Origin: Leptodactylus fallax
Taxonomy: Eukaryota > Chordata > Amphibia > Anura > Leptodactylidae
Assembly: GCA_947044405.1 (NCBI GenBank)
Contig: CAMRHE010000029.1
Span: forward strand, 891,001 to 955,000
Direction of reading: 5' to 3'
DNA length: 64,000 nt
Shown: one piece after another, positions 22,073 through 33,132 of the stretch
Position numbering within the stretch: position 1 is the first letter of the stretch
Layout: every line of letters starts with the position of its first letter
Notes under the pieces: generated by a model
Seen by the model: the letters and a program-made list of their open reading frames with translations, nothing else
Databases searched by the model: none
What the model was told of the DNA's origin: nothing
Position numbers and translations under genes: made by a program

Positions 22073-22436
22073 TAATAAAACACTGATACTCATCCCTCCT
22101 CTCTCCGCTGCCGCTCTGTGAGGTCTCTTCTTCCGGACTGTTCAGGGAGCTGCAAGCGCGAAGTGAGTGATGTCATCACATCGCGCCCGCAGCTCCAGGG
22201 ACCGAAGCACACAAGGATGTGCTTCACACACAATGGTGAAGCAGGAGCTGTCCACGGACGGCTCCTGCTTCATCACTGTATTGAACTCATCTGCATCCGG
22301 AGCGGCTCTGCATATAGCTGAAAGAAGCGAACACTCGTTAGTGAGCGATCATGGCAACGGCGTGCATGCCAACTGAGAGGGCTCTGCGTGCCCTCTCTGG
22401 CACGCATGCCATAGGTTCACCATCACAGCTATATGG

Positions 22437-23017
22437 TATTAGTCTAAGGGTTGTCCAGCTGATTAATTTAGAAAAGGCTCACAATAGTGTGAAAAAAAAT
22501 AAAATGAAATCATATCTTATAGACTCCCATCACTCCCATTGCAACATTTCCCATATACCCTGCTGGTCTCTACCCTATTGATGCACCAGAAATGACCGCT
22601 CTGCCAATCCCTGGCTGCAGTGGTGATCCACCTTACCCAATGAGTGGCTGAGCAGTCTATTCCTGTGTGCACCAGGAACTAGAGATTGGTGAGAGACCTG
22701 GGATGCATCAGAATGGGATCAGTTGCGGATTAGTGATGTGAGTATTATTACAAAGATGAAGAATGAGAAAGATGCAGCTAAAATGTATGTCCACTGTTCC
22801 TGCGATTTCGGGTCAACTGGCAAACTATCCAATGTGCATGGAATTGTCTGATACCCCTCTCTATTTTGAAAATATGTGCCAAAGCAAGCAGCATTTATAT
22901 GATTGAGGCAGGATTAATATCAGTTGTTCAGTCAACAGCTATATAAGGTGTATTGATACCTTTAGGAGCAGAGTTTTGCAACCTAAATAGCTAAGCTTAG
23001 AGGGAAATGTACTGTAA
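22437..23017. other. Unannotated spacer
   Basis: No recognisable feature. Composition is average, and open frames are short. Confidence 0.3.
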
Positions 23018-23290
23018 TATATTATTTTTTATTTATATATTTTGCACAGCACTTTACAGATATTGTCATCACTTAAGGCATGTTCACATGGCAGAATTTG
23101 GCGCTGATTTTGAGAATTCCACCACAACATCAGGGTCAAATTCTGCCCTGAATCTCCTTCAAATTGTATTCAATATGAGGCAAAGATCTAAGCGGAACAC
23201 TGAAAAAATAAGTGTCCTGCCTGATCTTGCCATGGATTCTGTGGCTGATTCAGTCTGAGAATCCACCTCACTAGACACTCAGCTGATAAC
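23018..23290 (-). repeat. Worn L2 tail followed by a Harbinger-like MITE fragment
   Basis: TTTTATTTATATATTTTGCAC then AGCACTTTACAGATATTGTC at 23020-23070 is a mutated L2 3' end on the minus strand. It abuts TTAAGGCATGTTCACATGGC at 23074, which resembles ends of TTA-flanked Harbinger MITEs. The other end of that MITE is not clear. Confidence 0.4.
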
Positions 23291-23999
23291 GCCCATTCAT
23301 CTGAGCCTAATGAGTGGGTGAAAGCCACAGAAAGCCGGTTTCTGGGTTTAGTGGTCCTTCAAGGTGGGCAGCTGTTCAGAGTAAGACTAAAATATACAGC
23401 CAGGTACCTGCAGCCAGTGCCTGCTTATAAAGAGTTAACTACAGGTTGAATGACTGAAACTGTTTAAAACCTGAATACTCTCTATAATGAGAATATCAAG
23501 CTTTATTCAAGTACTAGGGTTTGTTTGTTAGTAACATACTATGGATTTAAGTCACAATATATGGATTAATCTATAGATAGTGGCTGTTGTACTGAAAACT
23601 CCATAAGGTCCATTGTTTTACAAGCTAAAAGTAAGTTTTTATCATTTTTTCCAGCACTGTTGCAATACAGAAAACTTACTGAGATAGAAAACTTAATATT
23701 TGCAGCAGGACATCTGTATCTGTATCTCTCTGCTTATCTCTCTCTTAAGTCCCTTCTTTTTCCCTCCTTCCCTCTCTGTAGACTTCTTTGAGCTGCCTGT
23801 TTACACTGAACACAGATTTGAGCAATTTAGGGCAAAGGCAACTTAAAGCTGATATCACATCTTACAGATTTATTGCTCTTAGAGGTTTTAAAAACTAAAC
23901 TGTGGGGATATTTTTTATTATTAGAAGCAAACCAGATAAGGCTTTATCAAAGTAATACATTTCCATTTTCTCTTATGCCAGGCCTCTAGCATTGTCTCA
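23291..23999. other. Unannotated spacer
   Basis: Nothing recognisable; a CT-rich tract lies at 23700-23790. Confidence 0.3.
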
Positions 24000-24541
24000 G
24001 TTGCAGGTCATGGGTCTTGCAACAGGATAATGACCCAAAACACACAGCTAAAAACACCCAAGAATGGCTAAGAGGAAAACATTGGACTATTCTGAAGTGG
24101 CCTTCAATGAGCCCTGACCTAAATCCTATTGAGCATCTTTGGAAAAAGCTGAAACATGCCATCTGGAAAAGGCACCCTTCAAACCCGAGACAACTGGAGT
24201 AGTTTGCTCATGAGGAGTGGGTCAAAATACCTGCTGAGAGGTGCAGAAGTCTCATTGACAGTTACAGGATTCGTTTGATTGCAGTGATTGCCTCAAAAGG
24301 TTGTGTAACAAAATATTAAGTTAAGGGAACCATCACTTCTGTCCAGGCCTGTTTCATGAGTTTTCTTTTTTTAAAAATTCTGTTGAAGCCTGGTTGAAAA
24401 GCAATGTCTGACTTTCATTTGTTCATTTTCATAGAATTTTTATATATCATTACTTTTGTCAGATTCAAGTTATTTCTGTGACCATTGTGGGTTTTTCTTT
24501 CATTAAACGAGGGGTGCCAACAATTTTGTCCACGTGTGTAG
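24000..24541 (+). mobile_element. 3' fragment of a second Tc1-like family (TcB)
   Basis: The C-terminal third of a transposase gene and the right end of a Tc1 element are present on the plus strand. The fragment finishes GAGGGGTGCCAACAATTTTG then TCCACGTGTGTA at 24541. The 5' part, including the left TIR, is missing, with a sharp start near 24000. The transposase and end sequence differ from the families at 12881 and 34337. Confidence 0.8.
24009..24319 (+). pseudogene. Tc1 transposase C-terminal fragment, DD34E type
   Basis: This is the part of a Tc1 transposase that carries the second Asp and the Glu of the DDE site. The frame reads [14 protein letters not shown] and then [11 protein letters not shown]. 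From the first Asp of QDND to that Glu there are 34 intervening residues, the classical DD34E spacing. A TAG stop lies at 24200-24202, after which the same frame continues (FAHEEWVKIPAE) to SKGCVTKY and TAA at 24317. The N-terminal DNA-binding half and the first Asp are absent, so the fragment is dead. Confidence 0.85.
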
Positions 24542-24779
24542 TTACTTCAGCGATTATAACAATGCTGACTATAGTATCTCATCCTTAACAAGAATGTGAA
24601 AATGTGATGTAAAAGTAAAACAAAGACTTTAGACATGCTTCAGAATACTTACTCGATACTCAGCTTTCACCATCTACTGCCCTTCACCCTGTTCAATTTC
24701 ACACAAGGACTAGTCCCAGTTTCTATCCTATTGGTATTTCTTTAAAATTCAAAATTTTCCAGTAGGAAAACATATCTTA

Positions 24780-24960
24780 TCCATTTGAAAGGATTACAAT
24801 ATTGATGATCTATACTTAGGATAGGCTACTGATATAAGATCAGTGGGGGTCCGACTCTGGGTCCTCCAAACGTCTTCCCCTTATACTCGCCAATCAGCTC
24901 TTTAAAGGGGCCAAGACGCTCAGGTGAGTGCTACGGTCTTTACATTGTTTTCTGACTACA
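24780..24960. repeat. Frog-type interspersed repeat fragment
   Basis: AGGATAGGCTACTGATATAA, ATCAGTGGGGGTCCGACTC and AGGTGAGTGCTACGGTCTTT follow in the order I recognise from a common anuran repeat. Transposon class and ends are not determined. Confidence 0.45.
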
Positions 24961-25339
24961 TCTGCATGCAATAAAGTAGCATCTAGAAATGGGACAAAAT
25001 GGCAATGTCCAACACAGCTGCTACTAAGAGACTGACAGGTATTAGACTGCAGGATGTAGTCTATTGGAAAGACTACCACTTGGGAAAGTGCTTGACATTG
25101 GATCATTTCAGTACTGCAGCGTAGAATATGCTGAAGCATAACTCATCCATATTACTCCTTGTTCATTAATTGGTGCGGATGCGTAAACCTTCATTTTATA
25201 GTAAGGGTGTTACTATAATCCTATGCCATTTTTAAAGGACACAAACAGCAATAGGTGGAGAACATACAGTAAAACCTTATACTAACCACAAAATATATGT
25301 TGAACAAAAACATGGTCAAAATATATACGTTTACTCTAT
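24961..25339. other. Unannotated spacer
   Basis: No recognisable features; an 81-codon minus-strand frame at 24894-25139 shows no domain. Confidence 0.3.
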
Positions 25340-25870
25340 TAATTCATAAAATCACAAAAAACTTAATAAACCCATACGTACATGCACCCAGTCAAACGCA
25401 CAAGCACAAGTTATAGTATAACAATACAATTAATATATGAAAAAATAATTCATCACCAACAGGACTAATACAAAAATCAGTCATCAAATAAGTGCTATAT
25501 AGTGTAAACTTGAGCCGACTTTCATTTCCATGAATATTCTTGTGATGCAGTAAAGTGCATGCGCTAAAAGGAACACCAGTATCCTAATCCAAAAGTTCAT
25601 ACAGTACCAAATAAATCTGACTATAAATTTAATAATAATAATTAACTCAATCCACAAGGTGCTCACCCCCCGCATGCCTGGGGACGTAGCTGCAAGGTGC
25701 GTTTCCCATCTGCTTCTTCATACGGCCTGTACTAGTCCTGTTGGTGATGAATTATTTTTTTCATATATTAAGTATATTGCTATTTATACTATGAATTTTG
25801 CTTGTTCGTTTGACTGGGTGCATGTACATATAGTTCTATTAAGTTTTATGATTTTTTTTATATTAGCTGG
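25340..25870. repeat. Foldback element with 100-130 bp arms
   Basis: Left arm words GCACCCAGTCAAACG (25385) and ATAATTCATCACCAACAGGA (25445) reappear inverted at 25735-25830 as TCCTGTTGGTGATGAATTAT and CGTTTGACTGGGTGC. The roughly 250-bp centre contains, on the minus strand, TATGAAGAAGC followed by GGGAAACGCACC near 25700. This resembles the CTGANGA...GAAAC class of motif described at 27405. The inverted layout suggests a DNA element or two opposed retroelement ends. Confidence 0.65.
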
Positions 25871-26642
25871 TATACTTATACTAACCATAGCCCTCTCCTC
25901 CCTGCTTTACATACTTACATACTGTTTTAGTCAGACATGAGTCATTTAGTAATTTAGTATTTAGTACTGTTCTCTGTTTTTGATGTACTGGTAATTTTTG
26001 GCTGGTTATAATAACCACCTACAAGCACAATGACAGGCATAAGGGGTGGGAGGTGGAGAACACTGAGCTCTTAAAAGCAAATCTCTGTGTATGTAAACAG
26101 AATGATCTCGAAAAGGAGGCGAAAGGGTAAAGCACTCTCAGCAGCAATAAGTAGTATTCGCCCGCATGGTCACTGACACTATGTGCTGCTTTCCTCTCTG
26201 TCATGCAGTGCTTACACTATCCTATGTTACAGATTTTTACTATGTACTTTTGTTTGTTACAACATAGAAATATCCCAAGGGACAATTATTAGCATATGTC
26301 AGTAAGAATAAATGTAGGACTGGGAGGGCCAGGCAATAGTGTTACATCTAGATATAATTTACAAGCATGTGTTTCATCTGGCTGCTACCCTTCCCTGTTA
26401 TCAGCGGGTGTTACATAGTGTTAATTGGTGCAAATTGATATCAGCAGGCGTACAAATAGTTATGAATGCAAAATGTTAATGTAAAACCTCTGTCATACAA
26501 CCATGCCCTTTAAATGAGATTTCAGGAACATTTTGCAGTTTAGTATGTGTGGGTGTATGCATGCGTTCAAAGATACATCAAAGTGCACCTTTAATAAACG
26601 AAATAAAATATGTTGCTTTACCTACAGGGTACATGGGTACAA
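25871..26642. other. Unannotated spacer
   Basis: No recognisable gene or element ends. Confidence 0.3.
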
Positions 26643-26980
26643 TTAAAAGAGAACCTGTCAGCCTCATGACATGTCTGGTTTAGTAATACTTGCAAAATAA
26701 CAATTCTGGAGCATCTTTTCGTATAATTCTGTGTTGTGTTGAGCCAGAAGCAGATAGCTATATACACTGTATAGTGGTTGGGTGCTGTGATTTCAATGGG
26801 AGCTGAGCTGTAGTAATGGTGTCAGTTACTATAAAGTTTATGGGACTATCTGCTTCTATCTCTGTGCATATCATAGTACGAGCATTAGATGCAGACCTGA
26901 CCAGCTTTCAGCCCCCAATTATTCAGATGTTTATGGCCGATCCTAAGGCCTTAAAAAAAAATCCCAGAAAACCCCTTTAA
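26643..26980. mobile_element. Probable TTAA-flanked MITE
   Basis: The stretch is bordered by TTAA at 26643-26646 and 26977-26980, with the right end AGAAAACCCCTTTAA fitting the T2-type end motif; the left end TTAAAAGAGAACCTG is diverged. The internal words ATAACAATTCTGGAGCATCT recur at 56307, so the body belongs to a dispersed family. Confidence 0.45.
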
Positions 26981-27380
26981 TTCATGAGATGACAATCATG
27001 TATTTAATGACAAACGTTTGTGGCTATTTTGCAACTTAAAGTAATAAGCCAGATCAGAGTTTAAATGGCCATACATTGGTAACATATGGTACTCTATACA
27101 TGTACTTTTGAGGTTCTGCATGTTGTCATATTTTTCACCATATGTTATCATACAGTGTGAGTTATGCATACTATCGTAGCAGCTGTGTACAGTATTCCAG
27201 GTGGGAACCATAAGAGCTCTAATATATTTCCTGTTTAGAAACTCTCCCAATAGCAAAAGAAGCTGAATGTAGGAGCTGCAGGAGATGTCCAGGAGACCAA
27301 GAGTACAATGAAGAAGTATTTCCAATATTTGCAATACTTTATGCTTTCTCTACTGAACTATTACCCTACTAAGGCCATAA
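26981..27380. other. Unannotated spacer
   Basis: No recognisable feature apart from a 112-codon minus-strand frame (26996-27334) with no known domain. Confidence 0.3.
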
Positions 27381-27404
27381 TAACTACAGCAATACATGTG
27401 TGTC

Positions 27405-27459
27405 CTGAGGAGGGCACTAGTTCAGTGCCGAAAGAGGATGTCAATATATTGCCAATAAA
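27405..27459 (+). other. Hammerhead-core-like motif followed by AATAAA
   Basis: CTGAGGA (27405-27411) fits the CUGANGA core of hammerhead ribozymes. It is followed by one unpaired G, a perfect 6-bp stem GGCACT/AGTGCC (27413-27418 with 27424-27429), then GAAA (27430-27433). AATAAA follows at 27454. I could not find the matching strand that would complete stem I and stem III, so catalytic function is unproven. Confidence 0.35.
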
Positions 27460-27479
27460 GAATATCTTCATTTCATTTT

Positions 27480-28005
27480 TGGTCTTAGGATGTCTCATGT
27501 TAGCAGCGACCATATCAAACTTCTTGTGTTACTGGGATTATTGCAAGTTTTATTGCGAGTCCATCTTCCACCTAAAAAGAGTAACTGTAGATGACCATAT
27601 TACCAAGAATTGTGTCTGGCCTGTGTCGGCTGTAAGGTGAGCACTTTACCAATTGAATGCCTGTACCATTAATTAGTGTTGGGTTTACTGCGCCATATTT
27701 TATATTGTAGTTAGTGTTTAGAAACTTGTAATTCTTGCAAAATATTTGGAGACTAAAAATTAATAATAATTTTTCTACATTGACTTCTATGAGAAATATT
27801 TGCACACAAATGTTATCAGATGGAGCATAGCTGAACCTGTATGGATCTGTAATGCAGTCTTTTCAATGAGGCTTGAAGTTTAGAACCCATTAAAAACATT
27901 AGTTACATATCTGTATAACTGGTGATATAGGTCTGGGAAACCTAGGGAAAATATAAAACAGCCTCTCTGTTCTCCTCTTTATTTACCTAGAATTTATAGG
28001 TATTC
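27480..28005. other. Unannotated spacer
   Basis: No recognisable feature. Confidence 0.3.
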
Positions 28006-28215
28006 AGCTCACATACAGAAATCTATGGAGAGGGGAGGGGGAGAGGAAGAGGCTGTTCATTGATTTATTGTCTTATTCTGTGCAGTGATAGAGTTTTAGC
28101 TTGAAACATAGCAGTGTTAAAAGAGTTCCCTGACTCATTGTGTAGAAAAGTTTAGAAGCTGCAACAATTTATGTGCCTCTCCCCTCTCCATAGATTCCTA
28201 TGTAAAAAAGTAGCT
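28006..28215. repeat. Inverted repeat around purine-rich arms
   Basis: ATCTATGGAGAGGGGAGGGG (28020) is mirrored by CCTCTCCCCTCTCCATAGAT (28175-28194), about 150 bp apart. A related CTCCCCTCTCCATAGA word occurs at 39805. It is probably the core of a dispersed frog MITE. Confidence 0.45.
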
Positions 28216-29399
28216 CAGTCTGATCACTAGAGAAGTAAACAGTTTCTTCGATACTATATATTACACATTTCCTTATATTCACATGTACATTTTGTACATA
28301 TTTTGTATAGATTAATTTCTAAAGTTATTTTATAATTGGAGGTACTCCTTAATCATATGAAAGGAGATGAATATTGACTTTAGCTGCTAAAGAGGGTTCA
28401 ACAACACAATAAAGACTATGGTTTTGGAATGGGATGTCCAACAAGCTCGTATACAGTTTACTGGATGGTCAGATGTCCAGACACTTTTTAGAAATATTTT
28501 ATATAGCTGATAATACATTCTTTAATTTTGGTCACTGTATAAAGAATGATATTCACTATGATGCATATTCCATACACATGTATGTACGCAAACTAGATCA
28601 TCATCTAAACAGGTGAGTGACTTCCGGTCCAGGGTGCCTTGAGCTGCCACCAGTCCTGTTGGGAATAATTTACCACAGCACAGTAGATCTTGACACAGCT
28701 GTGAATATAAATCCTATTCAAGCCAATGAGCATGACATCCGGAACAGCTTGTTATGAGCTATGAAACCTTTGTGTATTGCTCCCTGTGTTGTGTTTGTAT
28801 TGCGCTGTCTGCAGGAACACCACGGATGTGTGTCAATACACAGGAGAAAATGATGTTTGTCCCTTAACAGGTATTTCATTCAGTAACAAAACACCATTTA
28901 TCTGCCAATTATTGACATGAGTAATATGGTATTACTGTCTTGAGAGGACTTAAGAAATAGCACATGCCTATCAAGACATCAATGACAGGCAATTTATCTT
29001 GGCAGACTGACTGTAGAGGAAATCATGATTCACTGCCATCTGAATATTACTGGAAAGACCCACATCATCACCCACATCATCTGAATCCTTTGGTAATCGT
29101 GGATTAAGATTTGATTTATGACAATTGTATCTTCTCTACCCAAGAGACCTGAAAATCCAGCGAGGAAACTTATTATGGGAGGATAGCTGCTGTATTTCCC
29201 CTGTAGCATTAGGCGATAACAATGGAAATCCTTGCTATCAAGGAGATTTAAAGTAATGTATTTAGTCACAGAATAAATAGCATGATGTAATACAGAAAGG
29301 CTAAATAATCCTTAAAGCCAAGGGCATATAAGGCGATGCCTACATATAGTATGAAAGAAGGAACCCCCATGGCCTCTCTCACTCCCAATGGGCTATGCA
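28216..29399. other. Unannotated spacer
   Basis: No gene or element ends recognised. Short open frames only. Confidence 0.3.
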
Positions 29400-29750
29400 C
29401 AGGACTTCATTTCTCCATAGAAACTGCAAAGTTATTATACAAGTGTGGTGTGAATTGGCATGTGAGATTGACTATGCAAAGTGGTCACATGGGGTGCACC
29501 GACGTCATGACACTTGCGTTAAACCTCATGATGACAGCGCATCCCATGTGACTGCTGAGGTCCAATCACGTCACCCAGGAGGCTGGAAGAGGACCACGAG
29601 GACGCCTTGAGAATTCAGGAGAGGTGCAGGAAGGTGAATATAACTCTTATACTTCCATACCTCCCCTGGGACTTCACTTATTATACTCTGGGGTCTGAAG
29701 AGACCCCAGAGTATAATAATGTCACTTTCCCTTTGACATAACTTCAACTG
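29400..29750. repeat. Frog-type repeat with a perfect 19-bp hairpin
   Basis: The segment contains CACGTCACCCAGGAGGCTGG and AAGAGGACCACGAGGACGCC, familiar from anuran repeats. It ends in a hairpin with arms 29678-29696 and 29701-29719 (TTATTATACTCTGGGGTCT and its exact complement) and a GAAG loop. Confidence 0.5.
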
Positions 29751-30040
29751 TGTTTGCCTTAAAGAGCTAGAAATTGAATAGATAGAGTCCTAGGAGCCCT
29801 GAGAGTGTTCTACACTATGTTTCAAGCTAATTTAAGGTGTGATTCATACAGAACTTGTTCATCACGAAACAAATTGAGGACCCCAGCCACCTGAACCTGG
29901 AACAAAACAAATCCTGAAAGGTTCACCCATCTCTAGTGCCAATTATATATTTACATGGCAACAGCAGCGTGCTGTCTGTATCCATAGATTGTCACCACAG
30001 ATAATCTCTGGCCTCTAAAGGACTCTAAAATCCTTTGAAG
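29751..30040. other. Unannotated spacer
   Basis: Nothing firm. GGTTCACCCATCTCTAG near 29920 is a word I associate with the end of a common frog repeat. Confidence 0.3.
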
Positions 30041-30090
30041 ACCATGTGTATAAAAATCTGTGAATTTTCAGTTCTTGTATAACACCATGT

Positions 30091-30220
30091 CTGATGAAGG
30101 AAGCTTGTGCTTCTGAAAGCTTACTTATAAATATACTCAGTTAGCCTCTAAAAGGTATCGCCTGATTTCTTCACTCTTCCACTACTTTCAATGGCTAACA
30201 TGGTACAACATTATACTACT
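30091..30220 (+). repeat. Dispersed repeat opening with a CTGATGA...GAAA motif
   Basis: CTGATGA (30091-30097) is followed by a stem GAAGC/GCTTC with a TTGT loop and GAAA (30115-30118). Then comes GTTAGCCTCTAAAAGGTATC, a run shared with the minus-strand copy at 50660-50735. The core spacing resembles a hammerhead ribozyme's catalytic strand. Vertebrate Penelope-like and related retroelements carry hammerheads, but assignment here is inference. Confidence 0.45.
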
Positions 30221-30240
30221 AATCTCTGGCCTCACCAGCA

Positions 30241-30668
30241 TATAGCACCTCCGCGCTTAGGTCATATATACATACCCTGATACTGGGACCAGAGGTCAGC
30301 TCTGAAAGGGTCAGCCTGTGGCAGCAAATTGAGTATTATATTTAATGTCATCTCCACATTGCAGAAAACACATACGTTTTAGAAAAACATAGAATTACTT
30401 TTACCTGCAAATACTACTTTTTCCCCATACATTTATATTGCGGGAGGCAAAAATGGAAAACCCAGTGGAAAAGTATTAAAAAAGACAAACATTTTTTCTG
30501 TTGTTCTGTTCTGTTTTCTGTCTCTGCTTTTTCTGCAGCATTGTTTTATTGCAATTTATTTGAGTCAAAGCCAGGAGTAGATTGAGCAGGAGGTAGAAGA
30601 AAATGCTTATGTCCATTACAACCAGTTTATATGTTCAATATATGTATATACTGAGAAAGCCAGTCCAA
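30241..30668. other. Unannotated spacer
   Basis: No recognisable feature. Confidence 0.3.
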
Positions 30669-30669
30669 C

Positions 30670-30842
30670 GATTATTATTATTATTATTATTATAGTTTAT
30701 TTATATAGCACCATTAATTCCATGGTGCTTTATATTTGCGGATTTACATACGGCACACCAGATATACAAAACAGATAATGCTAACATAGACTAACTGGTA
30801 CAGTGGGATAGAGGGCTCTGCCCGCAAGGGCTTACAATCTAT
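30670..30842 (-). mobile_element. 5'-truncated L2 LINE tail
   Basis: Reading the minus strand, AGATTGTAAGCCCTTGCGGG then CAGAGCCCTCTATCCCACTG and GCACCATGGAATTAATGGTG end in an ATT repeat (30671-30693 on the plus strand). This is the same 3' UTR as the L2 at 17185-17358. Only about 170 bp remain, a typical truncated LINE insertion. Confidence 0.88.
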
Positions 30843-30909
30843 GAGATACCATTGTATTAGACAGGAATAGGTAAGTAGTTTTTTGTTTTTAGAATTAATA
30901 AAGTGTGTA

Positions 30910-31153
30910 TTAGGCTAAGGCCCAATGTAGCAAAACACAGCTAAAAATGCTGTGGAAAAAACACACAGTAGGAAAAAAATGAAATCTATAGGGAGATTCC
31001 ACAGCTTTCAAAAACATGCGCGTTTTCCACAGCTTTTTCTTTCCGCAGATGTAATTAAATATCATTCACTTTGCTGGTACTTTAAAATTAAGCATTTTTT
31101 CTGCTGCATTTCCACAGAAGCCAACAACGCTGCGTTTCCGCAGTTTGCCTTAG
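30910..31153 (+). repeat. Foldback repeat family F1, copy C (short)
   Basis: It opens TTAGGCTAAGGCCCAATGTAG and closes AACGCTGCGTTTCCGCAGTT then TGCCTTAG. It is shorter than copies A and B and is the first of three copies within 1.4 kb. Confidence 0.65.
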
Positions 31154-31252
31154 TCTCTGTTCACACTAGTGTCATGATTCCATTTAAAACAGAGCCATAA
31201 CAATGATACTGAATCTTTTTTTTTTTTTTAAATGGATACCAAGGAATTCTTA

Positions 31253-31638
31253 TTAGGCCCCATTGCCAGGGCCTTTACGTTGTGAAAACGCAGCATTTTG
31301 GCTGCGGCGGAAATGCCACAGCAAAAAACGCTGCATTTTACATTACCTGCAAAGTGGATAGGATTCTGGCTAATCCCATCCACACATTGCGGAAAAAATC
31401 TGCAGTGGAAATGCTGCAATTTAAAAAAAAAGTTTTTGTAAATAACAGCATGTCAATTATACCTATAAAAACGCAGGCAATGTCCGTATAGGTATAATAG
31501 AGGTGGAAAGTCCTCAGAGGAAAACTCTTCAGACTCTCTGTGAAAAACGCTGTGGAAAAAAAATGCTATGCATTTCCGCCGCTGTCTTTTCCGCAGTGTT
31601 GTTTGGTTGCGGCTCGCTACGTGGGGCCTTAGCCTTAA
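31253..31638 (-). repeat. Foldback repeat family F1, copy D
   Basis: It opens TTAGGCCCCATTGCC and closes GGCTCGCTACGTGGGGCCTT then AGCCTTAA. The interior contains AGCATGTCAATTATACCTAT, shared with copy B. Confidence 0.7.
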
Positions 31639-31970
31639 AGTATTTAGTCATGACTAACTGTCTGTAGGTTGTGTGTGGTTTTGTAATTTAGCCTCATTCA
31701 CTTAGATAGAGCTGAACTGCTAGTCTATGGGACTGACAAAGATAGTCGAATGCTGTACTTGTTGATCTCAGTCCCAAAGAGATTGAAAGGACTGGCAGCT
31801 CACATATACATCTGTCCCTCTATTTAAAAGGAAACAACGTTCATTCTCGTGCTGAGACCCCCCATTTATCAGAAATGAATCACCTATTCTGTAGATAGGT
31901 GACAAATTATGAATTTGGGGAAACTGTTGAGGCAGATTCAACCTCAAAATCAGCACCAAATTCCATCCTG
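31639..31970. other. Spacer, part of an older repeat
   Basis: GGCAGATTCAACCTCAAAAT and CAGCACCAAATTCCATCCTG (31940-31970) look like part of the repeat that copy E inserted into, whose other half may resume at 32315-32545. Confidence 0.35.
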
Positions 31971-32314
31971 AGGCTAAGGTCCCACATACGGAAAGGCAGC
32001 TAAAAACGCTGAGGAAATAAACCCAGCAAAAAAGCAGTTTTTGCAGCATATTTCTGTGTACTTTTTTTTCCCCCTATTAAATCTATAGGGAAAATGTTTG
32101 CGATTCCGCAACTATAATTAACATGCTGCATTTTTTAAAAACGGACATCTTTTTGAAAAAGCTGCTTTTCTGCATCTCTTTTTTGCCACAATGTGTGGAT
32201 AAGATTAACCAGAATCTCATTCACTGTGCTAGTACTGTAGAATGCCGCGTTTTTTTCTGCTGCGTTTCTGCAGCACCCAAAAACACAGTGTTTCCGCAAT
32301 ATGGGGCCTTAACC
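31971..32314 (+). repeat. Foldback repeat family F1, copy E
   Basis: It opens AGGCTAAGGTCCCACATACGG and closes TTTCCGCAATATGGGGCCTT then AACC. The flanking sequence on both sides seems to belong to one older repeat, which would make this a nested insertion. Confidence 0.65.
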
Positions 32315-32545
32315 TGATATTGTTTTCATTGGGAGGCAGAGACTGAAGCAGGACGCTGAAAAAATAGCCATCCTACTTGACTGTGCCGCAGATTCCATGG
32401 CGGACCACCTGGGGTCATCTGGGGCTGATCAGCAAGTGAAAGCTCTGCTTCATCTTTCTGCCATGGGGAGCCAAAGGGCCAAAAATGAAGAAGAATCTGA
32501 GGTGGAAAACTCCTCTTCATTTTTGGCCATGTAAATGCCCCCTTA

Positions 32546-33132
32546 AGGTTTTTTGTTGTTATGGATTGTGCTGTTCTTGCCATTTCTGCAAAGATAAGCA
32601 CGAATAGAAAAACATCAGCACATACACATAGACCTTTTACTAGACTAATGCAGGCCAGTTCTATTGTCCTGAATGTAATAAGCAGCAATTCCACATAAAG
32701 TGCTTGAGAAGGTTCCCAGAGAGAAACATCCTTTCACAAATAGTCTCTAAGAACATACAAGACATTTTCACCACTAGGAGGCAGACATGATCATAGAAGA
32801 AAAGCTTAGTAGCAAACAGAGAGCTAATTCAGGAAGACTCAGGATATGATTGCAAAACAGATGTTACTGCAGATCAAAGCGGTTATTATACAGAACATAT
32901 AATAATAGCTCACAGATAATAATTATTGTTATTTGTCATTATGCAAATATGTCTTTAAGAAGATGTATTGATAAAGTGCAGAATTTTAAGTATAAATACA
33001 AATATAAGCAAATATACAATATATATTACTACACCTACATCTACTGAAAGCTGCAGCTTAAAAACACCAGGATACAGACATTTAACCCCTTCTGTACAGT
33101 CTATAAAATACATGAAAAGTATTAACTTGACA
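32546..33132. other. Unannotated spacer
   Basis: AT-rich with no recognisable features. Confidence 0.3.

Larger units (their letters stand above)
20547..22428. mobile_element. Large non-autonomous hAT element carrying inverted minisatellites
   Basis: The ends are CAGTGATGGAGAACC (20547) and GGTTCACCATCACAG (ending 22428). The flanks CTATATGT (20539-20546) and CTATATGG (22429-22436) match at seven of eight bases, fitting a hAT 8-bp target duplication. The 1.9-kb body has no transposase. It consists of a 30-bp minisatellite (20758-21010), unique sequence, a head-to-head pair of 34-bp arrays (21705-22072), and a GC-rich tail. The starting words GATGGAGAACCTTTTAGAGA are ones I recognise from frog repeats. 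Confidence 0.75.

Noticed and set aside
26996..27334. A 112-codon minus-strand open frame
   Set aside because: No recognisable domain and no splice or promoter context; the length is expected by chance in 64 kb.
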